Assembly (NCBI RefSeq): GCF_964199755.1
Contig: NC_133917.1
Coordinates: forward strand, 5,957,967 to 6,021,966
Length of the DNA stretch: 64,000 bases
Direction of reading: 5' to 3'
Source: Larus michahellis
Lineage: Eukaryota; Chordata; Aves; Charadriiformes; Laridae
Shown piece after piece: positions 20,162 through 31,983 of this stretch. The first letter of the stretch is position 1. Every line of letters begins with the position of its first letter. The notes beneath the pieces are model-generated. The model saw only the letters and a list, made by a program, of their open reading frames with translations, was not told the origin of the DNA and ran no database searches. The position numbers and the translations under genes were made by a program.

Positions 20162-23058
20162 ATGGCGATGGAGGGCGGGATGAAATGCGTGAAGTTCCTG
20201 GTTTTCGTCTTCAACTTCATCTTCTGGGTGAGTGCGGGGTCGGGGGGCACCGGGGGGGACCGGGGGGACCGGAGCTTTGGGGGGGGCCTGGGGCCGGCAG
20301 CACCGGGCAGACGGGCCCTTCCCTGCCCTGCCCGGCCCCCCCCGGCCCCATGGCAGGCGGCAGCCTCCCCAGTATTGTCCCCCCACTGACGTCAGCCTTC
20401 CCCCCCTATATGGCCCCTTTGACACCCTCTGGACACCCCCCAAATCCTGAGTTGGGGGTCATGGGGACGCTGGGGGGGGCGGTCCCTACTGCTCGGGGTG
20501 GGGGGAGGGGGCTGTAGCGAGTGCTGGGGGGGCGGGGGGGACACGACAATACCTACCCCGGGAGAAGCTTGGCAGCGGGCAACGTTGTGGCTGCGCGCCG
20601 CCGTCAGTAGGTTCCAGGGGTAACGGGGCTGGGCAGGGCGAGGCTGGCACACCTCAGCCCAGGGAAGCTGAGCCCCGGCATCAGGGGGGGCACCCCACGG
20701 GTGGCCCTGTGTGTCCCCCCCTCCTCATGCCCCCGAAGCCCCGTGGCTCCCGGCTGCCCCGACCGGGGTCCCCCCATGGGGCAGGCCGTGGGTTTGGGGA
20801 AGTCGGGGTGAGGAAAGAGACACGAGGAGCCGAATGGCCATAGCGGGGTGCGGGGGGGGGATGACGGACACGGGGGGGGGGGGGCGGTGAGTGTGTTCCC
20901 GGCCATCCCCCCCGTCCCCCCCACGCAGGGAGTGACTCGTCCCGGTCCCCACCCTGATCCCGCCGGGCTGAGTCACCCCTGGAGGGCCGGGGAGGCGGGG
21001 GGGGGGGCTCGGGCTACCTGCCAGCACGGGGAGGGGGGAGGACACATGATGGGGACACCGGCGCCAGCCCCCCCCGGCCCCCGCCACCCTGAGTGTTTGT
21101 GCAGCGGGTGGCTCCCCCCTTGGCTCTGTTTGCCCACGCCCAGCGAGCAAACAGGGCCCGGGGGGGCCGCCCGGGGGGAGTCCCCACCACCACTGGGACA
21201 CTGATGCCGGGGGGGGGGGGGAGGTGGGGTCCCACCCGTGGGGGGGTGCTCGGGGGGAGGGGGTTTGGATGGACCCGCTCCTGCCCCAGCACCGGGAAGG
21301 GCCGCGGGTGTCCTGGCTCCCACATCGGGGGGGCTGCCGGTGCCCACCGGGACGGCCCGTGCCTGGAGTGACCCCCCCCTGCCCTGGCACCCCCTGATCC
21401 ACCCGAGGAACCCCCAAGTCGGGGGGCTGGCGCTGTGTCGTGTGTCTCTCCCCCCCTCCCCGCTCCGAGGCCTCTCGCCGTGGCCGGAAGGTCGGACTTC
21501 CCGGACTTCCCGATCTTCCCGGCGTTCCCGTGGCTGCCAGCCTGGCCCCCCCCTCGCCGCAGCAGGGCCAGGGAGCGTCTCGCCATGGGGACATGGTCGG
21601 CGGGGCTGTGCTGGGCTGGGGTGGGGGGGGGTGGGGCAGAAAAGAATCCCCCCCCACATCACCCCCAGAAAGGGAGTCCCCAGTTTGGGGCCAAACCCTG
21701 GCGCTGCTGGATCCCCTCCCGGAAAGGGGATGATGCTCTGCTGCGGGTGACTCCCCCACCCTAGAGATGGGTCCTGGCACCCCCTCAATGCTCTCTATCC
21801 CCCCCCCACTGTGTCCCCCCCCCCTCCAGGTGTGCGGCGTGGCCCTCATCGCCATCGGCATCTACGCCCAGGTGGCCCTGGATAAGACGCTGGCGGTCAG
21901 CAGCGCCTCCGCCTCCAGCACCCCCGTCGCCATCCTGGTGCTGGGCATCATCATCTTCTTCATCTCCTTCTTTGGCTGCTGCGGCGCCTGGAAGGAGAGT
22001 TACTGCATGGTCACCACGGTGAGCACCCTGATCCCCCCCCACCCACCACCACCACCCTGACCCCACACACACCTTAAACCCCCCCTCCCCAACCTGACCC
22101 CCACCCTGTGTCCCCCCCCCGGCTCCAGTTCGCCGTCCTGCTCAGCATCATCTTCCTGGTGGAAATCGCCGCCGCCATCGCTGGATACGTCTTCAAGGAC
22201 AAGGTGGGGGACGCGTGAGGACGGGGCATGGGCCCCCCTGGGTGCTGTGGACACCCCCCCCCCCCCCCCCCCCCCCGCCAGTCTCTGACCCCACCAAACC
22301 CCCCCCAGGTCCGCTCGGTGCTGGAGGAAGGGCTGTGGGACGCCATGAACAAGTACGGGGAGGACGAGCCCCTGACGCAGGCGGTGGACGAGCTCCAGAG
22401 GGATGTGAGTAACGGGGTGACCCCGTGGTGGGGGGCGCTGGGGGGGGGGGGGGGGCGGGGCTTGGTCCCCCCCCTGACCCCCTGGGGTTCCTGTCCGTTC
22501 CCCCCCGCCCCGACCCCCGGCAGTTCGCTTGCTGCGGAGCCAACAACTACACGGACTGGGCCACCATCGGGCAGTTCAAGGTCAACAACACGGTGCCGCG
22601 GTCCTGCTGCCGCAACGCCACCGTCGCCTCCTGCAACGTCCGCCCCAGCCCCGCCACCGTCTACGAGAAGGTGAGACACCTTCCCCCCCCCCACCCCCGG
22701 CCCTCCATTACCCACCCCACCCCCCACAACCGCCAGGCTCAGCCCTGGGGGTCCGGCCGCCCCCTGAGCTCCCCCCTCCGCTGCTCCCCCAGGGCTGCCT
22801 CCAGAGCATCGAAGCCTGGATGAAGAAGAACATCCTCATCGTGGCCGCCGTCGCGCTGGGCATCGCCTTCTTCGAGGTAGGACGTGGGGCCGAGTGTGTG
22901 TTGTCCCCCCCAACAATGTGGGGCTGAGCCCCCCTCCCCTGCCGTGTGTGGGGGCAGGATGGGGACCACCCCCTTCCCCTCTCCCTTTCCAGATCCTGGG
23001 CATCATCTTCGCCTGCTGCCTGATGAAGGGCATCCGCAGCGGCTACGAGGTCATGTAG
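20162..23058 (+). CDS. CD63: CD63 antigen (tetraspanin-30)
   Basis: Four-pass tetraspanin of late endosomes, lysosomes and exosomes. Coding exons: 20162-20227, 21830-22018, 22129-22203, 22309-22404, 22524-22670, 22793-22876, 22993-23058; every length is a multiple of three. Product 240 residues (human 238). It begins MAMEGGMKCVKFL, has the second membrane segment followed by FFGCCGAWKESYC, and the third ending AAAIAGYVFKDK. The large loop has the tetraspanin CCG motif (CCGANNYTDW), a further CC pair (PRSCC) and two NxT sites. The fourth segment ends in FACCLMKGIRSGYEVM, whose GYEVM tail is the lysosomal sorting signal. A non-coding exon ends at 19876. AATAAA lies about 195 bases past the stop codon. 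Intron 1 (20228-21829) is the only long one. Confidence 0.97.
20228..21829 (+). other. CD63: CD63 intron 1
   Basis: About 1.6 kb with no repeat array, unusual for this window. It contains a consensus AP-1 site TGAGTCA at 20969-20975 and a near match TGACTCG about 35 bp upstream. Nothing coding was recognised. Confidence 0.5.
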
Positions 23059-23252
23059 CCCCCCGCCATGGGTGCCGTGGCCCCCCCCGGCTCTCGCTGA
23101 CCTCCCCCTGGGGGGCTGTGGGGGCTGCTCCAGCTCGCTCACCCCCTGCAACCCCGGGGCAGGGCCCCAAGTGCCAACCACCCCCCCGTTGGATCCCTCC
23201 CTGTGTGCTGGGGGGGGCCCGGGGGGGCCAGGGGAGCATCTCTGGGTTTGGA

Positions 23253-23258
23253 AATAAA
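23253..23258 (+). promoter_or_regulatory. CD63: CD63 poly(A) signal
   Basis: AATAAA in TTTGGAAATAAAAAGAAAAG, 195 bases after the stop codon. Confidence 0.8.
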
Positions 23259-23299
23259 AAGAAAAGCTTCTGTAGAGCCCCTTGTTCCCCTGCCCCCAC

Positions 23300-24270
23300 C
23301 AGGCTGGGGGGGATGGGGTGGGATTGGGGGTGTGTGGGGGGGTCCCCTGTGGGGCTGGGGTCTGGGGGGCATCCCCTGTGGGTGTTGTGGGGCTGGGGTG
23401 GGATCTGGGGGGTCTGGGGGGCATCCCCTGTGGGTGCTGCGGGGCTGGGGTGGGATTGGGGGTGTGGGGGGTCCCCTGTGGGTGCTGCGGGGCTGGGGTG
23501 GGATTGGGGGTGTGTGGGGGTCCTCTGTGGGTGCTGCGGGGCTGGGGTGGGATTTGGGGGATCTGGGGAGGGTCCCCTGTGGGACTGGGGGGGATCCCCT
23601 GTGGGGCTGAGTGGGACTGGGGGGGTCTGGGGGGTGTCCCCTGTGTGTGCTGTGGGGCTGGAGTGGGGTTGGGGTATGTGTGGGGGGGGTCCCCTGTGGG
23701 GCTGGGGTGGGATTGGGGGTGTGGGGGGTCCCCTGTGGGTGCTGCGGGGCTGGGGTGGGATTGGGGGTGTGTGGGGGTCCCCTGTGGGTGCTGCGGGGCT
23801 GGGGTGGGATTGGGGGTGTGTGGGGGTCCCCTGTGGGTGCTGCGGGGCTGGGGTGGGATTGGGGGTGTGTGGGGGTCCCCTGTGGGTGCTGTGGGGCTGG
23901 GGTGGGATTGGGGGTGTGTGGGGGTCCCCTGTGGGTGCTGCGGGGCTGGGGTGGGATTTGGGGGATCTGGGGAGGGTCCCCTGTGGGATTAAGGGGGGCC
24001 CCTGTGGGGCTGAGTGGGACTGGGGGAGTCTGGGGGGTGTCCCCTGTGTGTGCTGTGGGGCTGGAGTGGGGTTGGGGTATGTGTGTGTGGGGTCCCCTGT
24101 GGGGCTGGGGTGGGATTGGGGGTGTGGGGGTCCCCTGTGGGTGCTGCAGGGCTGGGGTGGGATTTGGGGGATCTGGGGAGGGTCCCCTGTGGGATTGGGG
24201 GGGGCCCCTGTGGGGCTGAGTGGGACTGGGGGGTCTGGTGGGGGGTGTGTCTCCTGTGCGTGCCGTGGGG
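23300..24270. repeat. G-rich minisatellite, 49-bp unit, between CD63 and RDH5 3' ends
   Basis: Units like GTCCCCTGTGGGTGCTGCGG followed by GGCTGGGGTGGGATTGGG and a TGTGT stretch. Starts of neighbouring copies near 23777, 23826 and 23875 are 49 bp apart. The plus strand is strongly G-rich, so quadruplex formation is likely. It lies between two convergent genes. Confidence 0.9.
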
Positions 24271-24652
24271 CTGGGGAACCCCCCGGGTGCTGCCCCATCT
24301 TGTGAATGCACTGGAATCTTCCAGCCAGGGAGGAACTGGTCTTACTGGGAGCAATGGTGGGGAGGGGGGGGGGCAACATGCGTGGCCTTGGTGGGAGCAG
24401 CCCTGTCCCACCCCAGTGCTGGGGGCAGCCGGGGGCGGCAGGGGGGGTGGGGGGCTGTGCCAGGGCTGGTGGAAGGGCAGTGGTGGGGGTGGCACCGTCG
24501 TCTGTGTCACCCCCCACCCATAATTGCAGCAGGGCTGGTGTCACCATGTGCCACACCAGTGCCACCAGCAGTCCCCAAGCCACGGGGGGGACGGACCCCG
24601 CTGAGCACCGCAGGGTCGGGTGGGGGGTTTGCACAGCACCCGGGACGGGCGG

Positions 24653-24658
24653 TTTATT
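24653..24658 (-). promoter_or_regulatory. RDH5: RDH5 poly(A) signal
   Basis: AATAAA on the minus strand (GCAAATAAACC), about 92 bases past the RDH5 stop codon. Confidence 0.75.
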
Positions 24659-24749
24659 TGCAGCGCTGGGGGCAGGGGAAGGGGGGGGGCGGGGGGGGGC
24701 TCTGGTGGCCCTGGGTGGTGGTGGTGGGGTAAGCGGTGGCCGCGGCGGG

Positions 24750-27700
24750 CTAGCGGACGCGATGGGCCGGCTTGGGCAGGATGGTGGCCAGGGCGAAGTC
24801 GACGACGCAGGCGGGCAGGTAGGAGGCGGGCAACCAGAGGAGTTTGGCATCCCAGCCCGCGCTGTAGCGGGTGCGGGGGTGCCGGGCCCCCAGCGCGTGC
24901 TCGATGCAGCACGTCACCTTGCTGAGGTCGGCGTCGCAGATGAAGTTCATGATGAGCCGCTGCACCTTGAGGTCTGGGGTGGGGGGAAAGGATGGGAGGG
25001 AGGGGGTCAGACAGCCCCGCCGGGGGGGAAACTGAGGCAGCCCCCCGCTCCCGAAGCCACCGCCCCCCCCCCCCCAACTGACACTTGTGGAAGAAATCCT
25101 CGCCGTAGCTGAGCCGCGTCTCGGGCGGCAGCCGGTCCCAGAGCTGGCGCAGGGAGGCCTCGATGCTCTCCAGGTTGGTCACCGCCGTCTTGAAGAAGCC
25201 GGGCTCCACGATGCTCACCTTCACCCCGAAGTGGTACATGTCGCGCCTGCGGAATCACGGAATCATCCCGGAATGACCGGGGTGGGAAGAGACCTCTGGA
25301 GATCATCTCCTCCAACACCTCCCGCCCCGGCCCCGGCCAGAGCGGGGTCACCCAGAGCAGGTTGGACACAACGCATCCACGTGGGTCTTGAATGTCTCCA
25401 GAGACGGAGACTCCCCCAACCTCCCTGGGCAGCCTCTGCCAGGGCTCCGCCGCCCTCAACGTCAAGAAGTTCCTCCTCGTGCTGAGATGGAACTTCCTAT
25501 GGTCCAGTTTGTGCCCGTTACCTCTTGTCCTGTCCCCGGGCACCACCGAGAAAAGACTGTCCCCATCCTCCTGCCACCCACCCTTTCAGTATTTATAAGC
25601 GTCGAGAAGATCCCCCCCCCTCAGTTGTCTTTTTTCCAGACTGAAGAGACCCAAATCCCTCAGCCGAGGGTTGTGTGGGGTGAGGGCACCATGGGGGAGG
25701 TTCCGGCACCCACCGCAGGCTGTCGGAGAAGGCCTCCACGCAGTACTTGGAGATGCAGTAGCCGCCGCCGTTGGCCGAGAGGCGGCCCAGGACGCTGGAG
25801 GTGTTCACCACCCGGCCCCGCGCCCGCTTCAGCAGTGGCAGGAGCTGCAGCGTCACCTCGATGGCCCCGAAGGCGTTGACGGCCATCACCTGGCGATAGT
25901 CCTCCATCCCCATCCACTCCGTGGGGCCGATGGGGTTGGCCACCCCCGCGTTGTTCACCAGCCCGAAGAGACCTGGAGGGGGAGGCGGGGGGTCCGGGAT
26001 GGTGGCCACGGTCCCCTTCGCTGTGTCCCTGCCCTGTGGCACCTCCCCTGGGACCCCCAGCCTGGCCCTGGTGGGACCCTCCCCTCCATCTTGCCCTATA
26101 GCCTATTGCAGGGACCCCCCACCTGCCCCACGGCACCCCCTGCCAGGACCCATCTTGCCCCACAGGCCCCCTGTCCTCCACCTTGGGATGCCCTGGTGGG
26201 ACCCCCCCGTTCTGCCCTGTAACCCCTCCCCAGGGACCCCTAATCCTGCCCCACAGCACCTTCCCCGGGGACCCCCTGGTCTGCCCTGTACCCTCACTAT
26301 GGAGCTCCCCCTCTTGCCCTGTAGCGTCCCTTGGTGGGGCCCATCCTCTTGCCCTGTAGTGTCTCCACCCTGCTCCCTACCAGCCCCTGCTGGGGTCCCA
26401 CCCTGCCCCCCAGCACCTCCCCCAGGACCCCATGTCCCCCCCGAGCATCTCCCCTGGGTCACATCCTGCCCTGTAGCACCTCCCCGGGACCCCATCCCAC
26501 CCCCTCAGTGATCTCCCCTGGAACCCCACGTCCCCCCCCCAGCACCTCCCCTGGGACACCATGTCCCCCCCAGCACCTCCCTGGGTCCCATCCTGCCCTA
26601 TAGTACATCCCCTGGGACCCCATGTCACGCCCCCCTAGCACTTTCCTGGTACCCAACCTGCCCCATAGCACCTCCCCCAAGACCCCATGTCCCTCCCAGC
26701 ACCTCCCTGGGACCCCATCCCACCCCTCCAGCACCTCCCCGAGACCCCATGTCCCCCCACCACCACTGCCCCAGGACCCCATGTCCCTCTCAGCACCTCC
26801 CCTGGGACCCATCCTGCCCTATAGCACCTCCCTGGGATGCCGTGTCCCCCCCAGCATCTCCCCGGGACCCCACGTCCCCCCTCAGCACCTCCCCTGAGAC
26901 CCCATCCCACACCCCTGGGTCCCCATCTCACTTCCCCCAGCACCTCCCCTGGGTCCCATCCTGCCCTCTAGTACTTTCCCTGGGTCGCCATGTCCCCCCT
27001 CCCAGCACCTCCCTGGGATGCCACGTCCCCCCCCCAGCACCTCCCCTGAGACCCCATCCCAACCCCCCAGCACCTCCCTGGAACCCCATGTCCCCCCCAG
27101 CACCTCCCTGGGACCCCACTTTCCTCCCCCCAGCACCTCCTTGGATCCCCATCCCAGCCCCCCAGCACCTCCCTGGGTCCCCTCCTGCCCCCCAGCACCT
27201 CCCTGGGTCCCATCCTGCCCTATAGCACCTCCCTGGGTCCCCATCCCAGCCCCCCAGCACTTCCCTGGGTCCCCTCCTGCCCCCCAGCACCTCCCTGGGT
27301 CCCATCCTGCCCTATAGCACCTCCCTGGGTCCCCATCCCAGCCCCCCAGCACCTCCCTGGGTCCCCATCCCAGTCCCCCAGCACCTCCCTGGGTCCCATC
27401 CTGCCCTATAGCACCTCCTTGGGTCCCCATCCCAGCCCCCCAGCACCTCCCTGGGTCCCATCCTGCCCTATAGCACCTCCCTGGGTCCCCATCCCAGCCC
27501 CCCAGCACCTCCCTGGGTCCCATCCTGCCCTACTGCACCTCCCTGGGTCCCCTCCTGCCCCCCCTGCCCGCCTCACCTTTCTCGCCCACCTCTGCCTGCA
27601 CCCACTCAACGGCACGGCGGATGCTGTCGGAGCGGGTGACATCCAGCAGGGTGGTGCGGAGGTGGCCAGAGCAGCCCCGCTGGAGGCTATCGGCCCCTTT

Positions 27701-27889
27701 CTGGGTCAGGCAGGCGGCCAGCACCCGGTAGCCCCTGCGGGCCAGCCGCCGGGCCAGCAGGTTGCCGAAGCCGCTGTCACAGCCGGTGATGAAGACGTGC
27801 TTGTCCTTGACGGAAGGCAGCATCCGGCGATCCCGCACCAGCCAGCCCAGTGCCCAGGCCAGTGCCACCAGCACCAGGTACAGCCACAT
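24750..27889 (-). CDS. RDH5: 11-cis retinol dehydrogenase (retinol dehydrogenase 5)
   Basis: ER-membrane short-chain dehydrogenase of the retinal pigment epithelium that oxidises 11-cis-retinol to 11-cis-retinal. Minus-strand exons: 27889-27577, 25972-25714, 25246-25083, 24973-24750. Product 319 residues (human 318). An N-terminal membrane helix ([18 protein letters not shown]) precedes the cofactor motif ITGCDSGFG, then LVNNAGVA, the catalytic YCISK with an upstream serine (TSSVLGRL), the segment SIVEPGFF, and the C-terminal [15 protein letters not shown]. All active-site elements are present. Intron 1 is a 1.5-kb minisatellite. Intron 2 holds a CR1 fragment that runs right up to the exon 3 acceptor. 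BLOC1S1 lies just upstream on the same strand, as in mammals, where a BLOC1S1-RDH5 read-through transcript is known. Confidence 0.95.
25249..25665 (-). mobile_element. CR1 LINE 3' fragment in RDH5 intron 2
   Basis: Read on the minus strand it ends with the typical CR1 tail: GATGATCTCCAGAGGTCTCT, then two ATTCCG-type copies of the CR1 terminal 8-mer. It is 5'-truncated, as most CR1 copies are, and in the same orientation as RDH5. Its last bases abut the exon 3 acceptor AG (25248-25247). Confidence 0.85.
26040..27560. repeat. RDH5 intron 1 minisatellite, about 31-bp unit paired into 62 bp
   Basis: Copies of CAGCACCTCCCTGGGTCCC then ATCCTGCCCTATAG alternate with ones reading CATCCCAGCCCC. Near the right end the TATAG landmark recurs every 62 bp (27407, 27469). 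Copies are cleaner toward exon 1 and more diverged toward 26100. It fills the intron almost from donor to acceptor. Confidence 0.9.
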
Positions 27890-29474
27890 GGTGGGGCCGG
27901 GGGGGGGGCCTGTGGGGCCGGGGCGGGGGGGGCAGTGGGAGAGGAACCCCGGTATCCTGGGCTGTGTCACACACACACAACCCCCCCTGCCCCACATCAC
28001 CCCCTGCGCCCCAAGTTGAACCCAGGCACCTCGGGTAAAGCCGTGCATGCCCCTGCCCCACACCATGGGGGGCAGCCACCCCCCCCCTCCATCCCCCGGT
28101 GGTAAAAGGAGCCGGGGGGGGGCTGAAGATCGACCCCAGTTTGGAGCTGGTCCCACATGGGTCTCGCTCCGTGCCCGGGGGGCACCCAGGGACCCCAGAG
28201 GATGGTCCCTGTCCTCTCAGGGTGGGGGTCAGCACCCCATGTCGCCCTCCCAGGGTGGGGGCGAGCACCCCACCGCCCCCCACTCCCGAATGGGTCTGGG
28301 ACCGACCTGTCTGTGGCCGGGCCCAGTGTCCCCACGGCATGCCAGGGATTAGCCGGGCGCTGTGCGTCACTGCCTGGCCGGGACCCAGCGCCCCACGTGT
28401 GGCACCGGGGGGGGTGTGTCCCAGCTGTTCCCCCCTGGCTTAACCCCATCCCCGCTCCTGCCCACCCCCCCCCGGCTGCTCCCTGCTCCTGACCCACACA
28501 GGGAGGTGACCGTCACCGCTGGGACCCCCCCCAACCCACCTGCCCCCAAGTCCCACCCTGTCCTGTTGGGGAGGGGGTGTCCCCTTCCAGGAGCCCCGTT
28601 TGGGGGGGGGTCTTTGGGGGGTATCAGCATCCCCCCATTGCTCCCGGTAGCGGGTGCTGGCCACGGGTTACAACCCCCCTGCTCCCTCCTGTGGGGCTGG
28701 GACAGGGGGTCCGGGCTGACCCCCCAGTGTGGTGGCAGCCCCCGCCCCCGCCTCACCCCCACCCTCGGGGGCTGTGGGGGGACACCCCACATCTGCCCTG
28801 GGTCCCCGGAGTCGGGTGAGGGCAGGGGACGGCCAGCAGCCCCTGGACGGCACGCTGAGACCCGACAGACTCATCTCACCGCAGCCGTGGGGCAGACCCA
28901 TGGTGGGGGCACCCTGGACCCGGCTTGGGGTGCAGGGGGGAGCCCACCCAGCAAGCCCCCACCTACCTTTGGGGGGCAGAGGGCTCCGGGCGCTGCTGTG
29001 GCTGCGGCGGCAGAGGCTGTCTGAGCCGGGGGGGGGCCGCGGCCGCTCCTCCCCCTGCACCGGGGCAGCACCCGCAGCCAAAGTTCACAGCGGGCTGAGC
29101 CACCCCGGTCCCCCCCCGCCGCCTGCAGCTCCGGGGGGGGAGGGCGGGATTTGGGTGCATGGGGGTGCTGCGACACCCCTCGCCTTGCTGGGGGGGACCC
29201 TCACCATGGAGGAGCCCCTGACCAGGGCTGAGAGGAAGGGTGACCCCCCAGGGGACGCAGAAACCCCCCCAGGTTCCCCTTCCCAGCCCTGGGAGAGGGG
29301 AGCTGGGGGGCCGAGCTGCCCCCCCCGGGGGATTAGAGCCAGAAGGGGCCCTTTGTCCCGGAGAAAAAGGAGCCTCAGAGCCTGGGTTAAGCGGTAAAGA
29401 GGATGAGGGGGCTTAGGGGGGGCAGCGAGGGCTGTGCCTGGCCCGGCTTCCACACCTCCGCCATACAACCACGC
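27890..29474. other. RDH5 / BLOC1S1 intergenic, no further gene seen
   Basis: Should contain the RDH5 promoter and any non-coding first exon (human RDH5 has one), but I could not place a start site. No repeat array and no recognisable exon was found. Confidence 0.45.
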
Positions 29475-29480
29475 TTTATT
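29475..29480 (-). promoter_or_regulatory. BLOC1S1: BLOC1S1 poly(A) signal
   Basis: AATAAA on the minus strand, about 130 bases after the BLOC1S1 stop codon. Confidence 0.7.
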
Positions 29481-29608
29481 CTGCCCGCGCCCCGATACCG
29501 AGGGGTCCCTGTGGCGGCCGGCGGCGGCAGTGGTGGCATTGTGCCCGGGGCTTGCGATATCTGCCCGGAGCAGCCATGGCGATGGGGGGGCCCCGGGGGG
29601 GGTGCAGC

Positions 29609-31983
29609 TCAGGAGCAGGAGGGCTGGAGCTGCCCCTTGTAGACGTACTCCAGGGCGGTGGCGATGGTCCGCATGTCCAGCTCGATGCTGCGCGCCCAGT
29701 TCTCCACGTCGCCGATCTCCTGCCGGGATGGGGCGGGGGGGGGGCGGCTGTCAGGGGGCTGCCGGTGGGATTTTGGGTGGGGGTCCCATCCTCCGGCGGG
29801 TCCCACCCTCCAGCAGCCGCAGCCCTGTGGGGGCTCAGGGCTGGCTGAGCCCCCACGAATGCTGCCAGACTGCTCCAGCGTCAAGCCGTGGGGCTGGGGG
29901 ATGCAGCCCACCCACCCACCGGCACTGGGAGGGCTGGATCGTGCCGGTGGTGGGCTCCTGGTGGGGCTGGGGGGCACAGCCCACTCAACCACCCCCCCTC
30001 CAGCACTGGGTGGGCTGGACCGTGCCAGCAGTGTGTTCCTCGTGAGGCTGGGGATGCAGCCCCCCCACCCACCAGCACTGGGAGAGCTGGACTGGGCTGG
30101 TGGTGGGCTCCCAGTGGGGCTGGGGGATGTGTCCCACCCACCCACTGGCTTCACAGGGGGCTGGACTGTGCCAGGGGGGTTTCCCAGTGGGGCTGGGGGA
30201 CGAAGCCCACCCACCCACTGGCACTGGCAGGGCTGGACTGGGCTCGTGGTGGGCTCCCAGTAGGCTCCCAGTGGGGCTGGGGGGTGCAGCCCACCCACCT
30301 ACCCACACACCTACCCACCCACTGGCACTGGGGGGGGCTGGCCCACGCTGGTGGGGGCCTCCCGGCACACGTTGGTGGCAGGACCCCAGCCCCGGCGACA
30401 CCAGGGGTTTCCATGCGGCTGCTTTTCCACGTGTCCCAGAGGGAAATCCGCTCCCCCCAGGGCTGGGGGGTGTGTGTGACTCCCCCCTCCCTGCCTGTGC
30501 TTGAGGTGGGGGACGGGACGGGACCCCCCCGCACACACCTTCAGGGCCTGGTTGAAGTTCTCCACCATGGTGATCCACTGCCCCGTCTGCTTGGCAAACT
30601 GGGCCGCCTGCACCTGCAGCGTCTTCACCTCGTGGTCCAGCTTCCGCTGGTTGACGTACGCCTGAGCCACCCTGGGGGGGGGGACGGGACACACATGGGG
30701 GACACACATGGGGGGTGGGGTCCCACCCCAACAGCCCCAGGGTGGGGTGGGGGGGTCTCTAGGGAGGGGGTGGGTACAGGGAGGGGGGGAAGCCGAAGGA
30801 CTTGGGGGCCACTAGAGGGGCTGCGGGGGGGGGGGGGTGGCAGGGGGTCTCCAGGGAGGGGGTTTGGGGTGCGGGGGGGGAAGGGGCCAGGAAGTTGAGG
30901 CAGTCCCTGGGCCGGGGGGGGGATGAGGGGTCGCTGGCTCTGTGTGTGTGTGTGGGAAGGAGATTGGGGGGGGGACCCTGATGGGGGGGTTAGGGGTGCA
31001 GGGGTCTCTGGGTGGGGGTTGGGGTATCCCTGGGCAGAGCTTTCGTGGGGGGGGGGGGAAGGGCCCCCAGGGCTGGGAAGGGTCCCTGGCCAGTGGATTT
31101 TGGGGGAAGGGACCCCAGGGTTGCGGGAGGGGGGGTCCCTGGTTGGGGTTTCCAGGGTTAAAAGGGGCTGGGGATCCTGGGGGTCCCCGGGGTGGGGGGG
31201 TGCCAGGAGGGTTTTGGGGGCCCTGGATAGGAGATTTGAGGAGGAAGGGGCTGGGGGGTCCCTGGCCGGGGGGGGGTTGGGGATTGCAGGGACCCCTGGA
31301 TGGAGTTGGGGAGTCCCTAACCAGGGCTTGGGGGTCGGGAGGTCCCGGGGGGTCTGGGGGTCCCCAGTGGGACGTTCAGGGGGCTTTGGGGGTCCCCGGA
31401 TAGGGGATTTGAGGAGGAAGGGGCGGGGGGGGGCCCTGGTCAGGGGGATCGGGGGGTCCCGGGTGAGGGGGGGGTTGGGGATCCCCAGCCGAGGGTCAGG
31501 GGTCCTGGGGGGGAGTTTGGGGGGTCCCCAGCTGGGGGTCGGAGGGGTCCCGGGCGGGGGGGGGGTCCCGGCCTCACCCCACGTTGAGGTGATCGACCAG
31601 GGCCTCGGTCAGGCGGGTGGCGGCCGCGATGGCCTCCCTGCGCCGCCGCTCTGCGGGGACGCGGCCGTGAGGGGCGGCGGGACTCCAACCCGTGACGCCA
31701 CCCGGGAGCGGCGTGACGTCAGCGTGCGGGGCGGTGACATCACGCTCCACCCTGCCGCCCCCCCCCCGCCGCCCCTCACCACCACGGTGTTCCCACCCCC
31801 CCCTTTGACGGACAGCCCCAACGACCAATGGGGTGCGCGGCCCGGCGGTGAGCGGCAGCTCCCGCCGCCAATGGGGAGGGGGGGCGCAGGTCCAGTCGCC
31901 ATGGGGACGGGGGCGGGCTCACCCTGCAGTTCCCGCCGCTCGCTCTGCCGCGCCTGGTGCTCCTTCAGCAGCCGGGACAACAT
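29609..31983 (-). CDS. BLOC1S1: Biogenesis of lysosome-related organelles complex 1 subunit 1
   Basis: Small coiled-coil subunit shared by BLOC-1 and BORC, which build lysosome-related organelles and position lysosomes; also reported as a mitochondrial acetylation factor (GCN5L1). Minus-strand exons: 31983-31923, 31650-31578, 30671-30539, 29719-29609. Product 125 residues, the length of the human protein. It begins MLSRLLKEHQARQSERRELQ and continues with REAIAAATRLTEALVDHLNV, the helical core HEVKTLQVQAAQFAKQTGQW and the ending ATALEYVYKGQLQ. Split codons at exons 1/2 and 2/3 restore the family sequence (ELQ-ERRRRE and NVG-VAQ). Introns 1-3 contain minisatellite-like DNA. Human orthologue order and strand relative to RDH5 and ITGA7 are kept. 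Confidence 0.97.
29850..30350. repeat. Minisatellite in BLOC1S1 intron 3
   Basis: Units of about 60 bp built on CCCACCCACCGGCACTGG, GAGGGCTGGACTGGGC and GTGGGCTCCCAGTGGGGCTG. A CCCACCTACCCACACACC run sits near 30300. Confidence 0.8.
30720..31560. repeat. Degenerate G-rich repeats in BLOC1S1 intron 2
   Basis: Loosely repeated GGGGGTCCCTGGCCAGGG and GGATTTGAGGAGGAAGGGGC elements; the latter occurs at about 31226 and 31408 within a longer duplicated segment. Too diverged for a clear unit length. Confidence 0.5.

Noticed and set aside
23051-24850. Long antisense frames (up to 599 codons) over the CD63-RDH5 gap
   Set aside because: Product of the 49-bp minisatellite. Proline/threonine periodic peptide with no domain, running through a real gene end.
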